A stretch of 8,665 nt of DNA from Planctomycetota bacterium (lineage in GTDB: Bacteria > Planctomycetota > Phycisphaerae > UBA1845 > PWPN01). The notes beneath the pieces are model-generated. The model did not search any database and was not told where the DNA came from. It saw only the letters and a list, made by a program, of their open reading frames with translations. The position numbers and the translations under genes were made by a program. This document shows, piece after piece, positions 6,332 to 8,665 of the stretch (positions are counted from its first letter, which is position 1; every line of letters begins with the position of its first letter). Where the stretch lies: assembly GCA_016209665.1 (NCBI GenBank), contig JACQVT010000367.1, positions 1-8,665 on the forward strand, given 5' to 3'.

Positions 6332-6858
6332 GAATATCCCTCGACGATGACCCTGAACACGACTTGCCCGACCAAGTTCGCGTAGAGGCCGGCTGCGATG
6401 TCGTCCATGAGGATGCCCCAACCGGCAGGCAGCTTCTCAAGCTGCCGGGCCGGCGGCGGTTTCACGATGTCGAACAACCGGAAGAGGAAGAACTGCACGG
6501 CCAGGATCGCCAGGGCCGTCGTCCAGCGGTCGTGCCCCGGCAGCGGCAGGGCGATCAGGGCGACCCACTGTCCGGCGCACTCGTCGATCACGACATGGCC
6601 GGGGTCGCCGGGCTTGCGGGCCCGGGCCGCGAAGTACTCCACCGCCCAGGGGCCCCAGGCGACGCACGCGATGCCGGCGGCGACGGTCAGACCCGCCCAG
6701 ACGGCGTCCAACGGCCATCGGCCGGCCGGCGTCCACAGGCCCCAGACGACGACGACAACCAGCAACGCCCCGGCCGAGCCGAACGTTCCCGGTGCAACCG
6801 GAGCATAGCCCAAGCCGAACCCGGTCATGGCCAACTGTCGGATCGTGCGTCGGATCAT
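6328..6858 (-). CDS. pgpA: Phosphatidylglycerophosphatase A
   Basis: The product has 176 residues, typical of PgpA. It dephosphorylates phosphatidylglycerol phosphate to phosphatidylglycerol at the inner membrane, the step right after PgsA. Motifs seen are GFGLGYAPVAPGTFGS (13-28), DPGHVVIDECAGQWVA (85-100, with the acidic pair D92/E93) and RLFDIVKPPPARQLEKLPAG followed by GILMDDIAAG (127-157, with D152/D153). Hydrophobic segments lie at about 31-42, 55-68 and 95-106. The start at 6858 overlaps the pgsA stop as ATGA, and the gene's own stop overlaps the uppP start in the same way, which implies translational coupling and one transcript. The frame is open 98 codons further upstream, but that part lies inside pgsA and has no PgpA content. 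Confidence 0.96.
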   Translation of the reverse strand: MIRRTIRQLAMTGFGLGYAPVAPGTFGSAGALLVVVVVWGLWTPAGRWPLDAVWAGLTVAAGIACVAWGPWAVEYFAARARKPGDPGHVVIDECAGQWVALIALPLPGHDRWTTALAILAVQFFLFRLFDIVKPPPARQLEKLPAGWGILMDDIAAGLYANLVGQVVFRVIVEGYS

Positions 6859-7472
6859 TCGGTGGCCACCGCCATCTGCGACAGCACCCCGCGGGCCATG
6901 CGAAGGTAGGGGATGACCGACAGGAACGTGATCGCCACCATGACGTAGACGAGGACCGGCCGGATGGCCGCGCAGGTGGCCAGGCCCTGCGGGTGGGCGA
7001 CGGTCAACATCACCCACACGACCGTCACCGACTGCAAGAACATCTTGGCCTTGCCGTAGGCGTTGGCGGCAAATGACTGGCCGGCGGCCTCGGTCACGCC
7101 GCGCAGGCTCGTCACCAGCAGCTCCCGGCCGAGGATCACCACGACCATCCACCCGGCGACGTCACTGGTTCGGCGGCCGCCGGCATCGAGGAATCCGTCG
7201 CCGGCGAGGAAGATGTACGCCCCCAGGACGAGGATCTTGTCCACGAACGGGTCGATCACCCGGCCGAACGAGGTCACCTGGTTCTGTTTGCGGGCGAGAT
7301 AGCCGTCGACGATGTCGGTCAACCCGGCGATCGTGAACAGCACCGCCGACAGGTCGAGCAGCCACGCGCCGGGCCGTCCCGCGCGGGCCTCGTACTGGGC
7401 CAGGCAGGCGAAGCACACCACCGCCATCGCCAGGCGGGCCAGCGTGATCTGGTTGGGAAGGTTGATCCTCAT
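6855..7472 (-). CDS. pgsA: CDP-diacylglycerol--glycerol-3-phosphate 3-phosphatidyltransferase
   Basis: The product has 205 residues. It transfers a phosphatidyl group from CDP-diacylglycerol to glycerol 3-phosphate, giving phosphatidylglycerol phosphate, the substrate of the next gene's product. The CDP-alcohol phosphotransferase signature is complete: D53, D56-G57, A60-R61, G70, D74, D78 (DGYLAR ... GRVIDPFVD). Membrane segments flank it, and the start MRINLPNQITLARL is typical of PgsA. That start (7472) has only a weak ribosome site (GTGGG). An ATG at 7517, preceded by AGGAA, would add 15 residues (GRLEAGPTPAVGVG) that come from a palindromic intergenic element, so the shorter form is preferred. 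The gene follows the rimO stop by 67 bases, or by 22 with the longer start. Related CDP-alcohol enzymes are less likely given pgpA immediately downstream. Confidence 0.93.
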   Translation of the reverse strand: MRINLPNQITLARLAMAVVCFACLAQYEARAGRPGAWLLDLSAVLFTIAGLTDIVDGYLARKQNQVTSFGRVIDPFVDKILVLGAYIFLAGDGFLDAGGRRTSDVAGWMVVVILGRELLVTSLRGVTEAAGQSFAANAYGKAKMFLQSVTVVWVMLTVAHPQGLATCAAIRPVLVYVMVAITFLSVIPYLRMARGVLSQMAVATE

Positions 7473-7497
7473 GCCCACGCCCACGGCCGGTGTGGGA

Positions 7498-7512
7498 CCG
7501 GCTTCCAGCCGG
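7498..7512. repeat. Small palindrome between rimO and pgsA
   Basis: CCGGCT-TCC-AGCCGG is a perfect 6-bp inverted repeat with a 3-base loop. It lies just upstream of the preferred pgsA start and inside the 15-codon extension offered by the upstream ATG. It could be a dispersed REP-like palindrome or a structure affecting pgsA translation. Confidence 0.4.
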
Positions 7513-7539
7513 CCCATCTTCGGGTTCCTGGATTTGCAG

Positions 7540-8665
7540 TCACAGAATCGGAAGAATAACGTCCATCGGACGGGCAATCAAATCGTACCCGTCGGAGCGT
7601 TCGCACACCACGCGGACGAACTCACCCGGTTCGATGTGTTTGCCGCTGACGTAGGTGACGGCGTCGACCTCGGGGGCCTGCCCGGCGTGGCGGCCGGCGT
7701 ATCGGCCTCGGCCGGCCGGCCGGTCGACCAGCACGTCGAGGAGCCGCCCGGCCTGACCGGCGGCCAACTCGAACGCCACCGCCTGCTGCACCTCCATGAT
7801 GGCGTTGGCCCGGTCCTCCTTGACCTGGGGCGGCAACTGCTCCTTCATACGGCCGGCCGGCGTGTCGGGCTCCAGCGAGTACGGGAAGACGCCCACCGCC
7901 GCGAACCGCTGCTCGCGGACGAAGTCGAGCAGCTCCTGGAACTCCGCGTCGGTTTCGCCCGGGAAGCCGGAAATGAAGGTCGTGCGGATGGTGACCCCCG
8001 GAATGCGGTCGCGGAGCTTGTCGAGCAGCGCCTCCGTCTGTCGCCGGGTCACCCGCCGGGCCATCGCCTTGAGGATGCGGTCGCTGATGTGCTGCAGGGG
8101 GATGTCGACGTACTTGACGATCTTGTCGCACTCGGCGATGGCGTCGATCATCTCGTCGGTGAACACGCTCGGATAGGCGTAGAGCAGCCGGATCCACCGC
8201 GGCCCGTCGAGGCGGTTCAGCTCCCGCAGCAGGCCGGCCAGGCCGGCGTCGTAGTCGATGTCCTCGCCGTAGCTGGTCGTGTCCTGCCCGATCAGGTTCA
8301 GCTCGACCGCCCCGTCGCCGACGAGTTCGCGGGCCTCGGCAAGGATCGCCGCTGGCGGCTTGCAGTGCATCGGCCCGCGGATGGCCGGGATGGTGCAGAA
8401 CGTGCACTTCTGGTTGCAGCCCTCGCTGATGCGCAGGTAGGCGTAGTGTTGCGGCGTCAAACGCAGTCGGGCCGTGTCCGTCGCCACGTAAGGGTGATAG
8501 TCGCCCAGATACAAATCCGCCGCCCGGCGCGGCACGTTCTTGCCCTGCTTCTTCCTCTCCTGAATCCCGAGCCCCGGCTCCCCATTGCCGATTTTGGATT
8601 TTGGATTTTGGATTCGGCTGCCGTCGCGCTCTCCCCGCGTCCCCGCGTCCCCGTGTCCCCGCGTC
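7540..8665 (-). CDS. rimO: Ribosomal protein S12 methylthiotransferase RimO (5' end outside window or disrupted)
   Basis: RimO is a radical-SAM enzyme that adds a methylthio group to a conserved aspartate of ribosomal protein S12. The radical-SAM cluster motif CNQKCTFC (CxxxCxxC) is encoded at 8395-8418, preceded by RLTPQHYAYLRISEG and followed by IPAIRGPM, LIGQDTTSYG, YVDIPLQHISDRILKAM, GFPGETDAEF and FPYSLEPDTPAG. A C-terminal TRAM domain with EVDAVTYVSG ... PGEFVRVV ends the protein; this ending favours RimO over MiaB. The frame has no start codon between a GTG at 8535 and the edge, yet is open to 8664. The N-terminal domain with its three cluster cysteines is absent from the window. If the GTG were the true start, the 331-residue product would lack that domain, so the gene probably continues past the edge. 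The visible upstream codons are simple-repeat sequence. Confidence 0.9.
   Translation of the reverse strand, partial: TRGHGDAGTRGERDGSRIQNPKSKIGNGEPGLGIQERKKQGKNVPRRAADLYLGDYHPYVATDTARLRLTPQHYAYLRISEGCNQKCTFCTIPAIRGPMHCKPPAAILAEARELVGDGAVELNLIGQDTTSYGEDIDYDAGLAGLLRELNRLDGPRWIRLLYAYPSVFTDEMIDAIAECDKIVKYVDIPLQHISDRILKAMARRVTRRQTEALLDKLRDRIPGVTIRTTFISGFPGETDAEFQELLDFVREQRFAAVGVFPYSLEPDTPAGRMKEQLPPQVKEDRANAIMEVQQAVAFELAAGQAGRLLDVLVDRPAGRGRYAGRHAGQAPEVDAVTYVSGKHIEPGEFVRVVCERSDGYDLIARPMDVILPIL
8590..8614. repeat. GATTTTG heptamer repeat
   Basis: Three full copies and a partial copy of GATTTTG, AT-rich within a strongly GC-rich region. It lies in the open rimO frame, where it would encode IKSKPNQI on the minus strand, but it looks like an intergenic simple repeat. 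Confidence 0.85.
8633..8665. repeat. CCCCGCGT octamer repeat reaching the window edge
   Basis: Four tandem copies of CCCCGCGT (the third reads CCCCGTGT) followed by the first base of another, cut by the window edge, so the array may be longer. On the minus strand it stays open in the rimO frame as a glycine- and arginine-rich peptide. Confidence 0.85.

Noticed and set aside
5447..6385. 312-codon plus-strand open frame opposite uppP
   Set aside because: It is the complement of uppP, which has full family motifs; the plus frame is low-complexity and charged.
7540..8535. MiaB (tRNA methylthiotransferase) as the identity of the radical-SAM gene
   Set aside because: The C-terminal part with EVDAVTYVSG and PGEFVRVV, and the YLGDY and HYAYLRISEGC segments, fit RimO better than MiaB.

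Overview
The window is GC-rich DNA that most resembles a planctomycete or a related environmental bacterium. This rests on the flavour of the RimO and phosphohexomutase sequences, on a large secreted repeat protein of a kind common in such genomes, and on short dispersed repeats and palindromes between genes. The assignment is inferred from memory of the families; no search was possible. No rRNA, tRNA, CRISPR array or recognisable transposase was seen.

Left part (1-938), plus strand: the last ~100 codons of a phosphomannomutase/phosphoglucosamine mutase run in from the left edge. A complete 141-residue HigA-like helix-turn-helix protein follows, with no toxin gene beside it. A GC-rich spacer with two mutually exclusive hairpins separates it from the convergent gene on the other strand.

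Centre (939-4253), minus strand: one gene of 1104 codons encodes an exported protein. It has a signal peptide, an N-terminal beta-rich domain, one degenerate plus 40 regular tandem repeats of about 17 residues (core NSFFGxxAGxxNTTG), a short beta-roll-like neck, and a conserved C-terminal domain. Nearly two thirds of the protein is repeat, and larger blocks of repeats appear to have been duplicated.

Spacer (4254-5488): gene-poor and scarred. It holds a 3'-end fragment of a second uppP gene whose stop codon is lost, a small plus-strand ORF with a four-cysteine zinc ribbon, a pair of inverted 30-base elements, and a good intrinsic terminator for the operon to its right.

Right part (5489 to the edge), minus strand, read from right to left: rimO (ribosomal protein S12 methylthiotransferase, 5' end outside the window), pgsA, pgpA and uppP. 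The last three are joined by ATGA stop/start overlaps. PgsA and PgpA carry out the two successive steps to phosphatidylglycerol, and UppP recycles the undecaprenyl carrier for wall precursors, so this is a membrane and envelope lipid operon. In the part of rimO nearest the edge, the open frame runs through two simple tandem repeats lying where the N-terminal half of the enzyme should connect. Either a repeat element sits in frame in the gene, or rimO has been split.

No clearly new defence or mobile system is visible. The best leads are the architecture of the repeat protein, the uppP relic and the repeat-invaded rimO.
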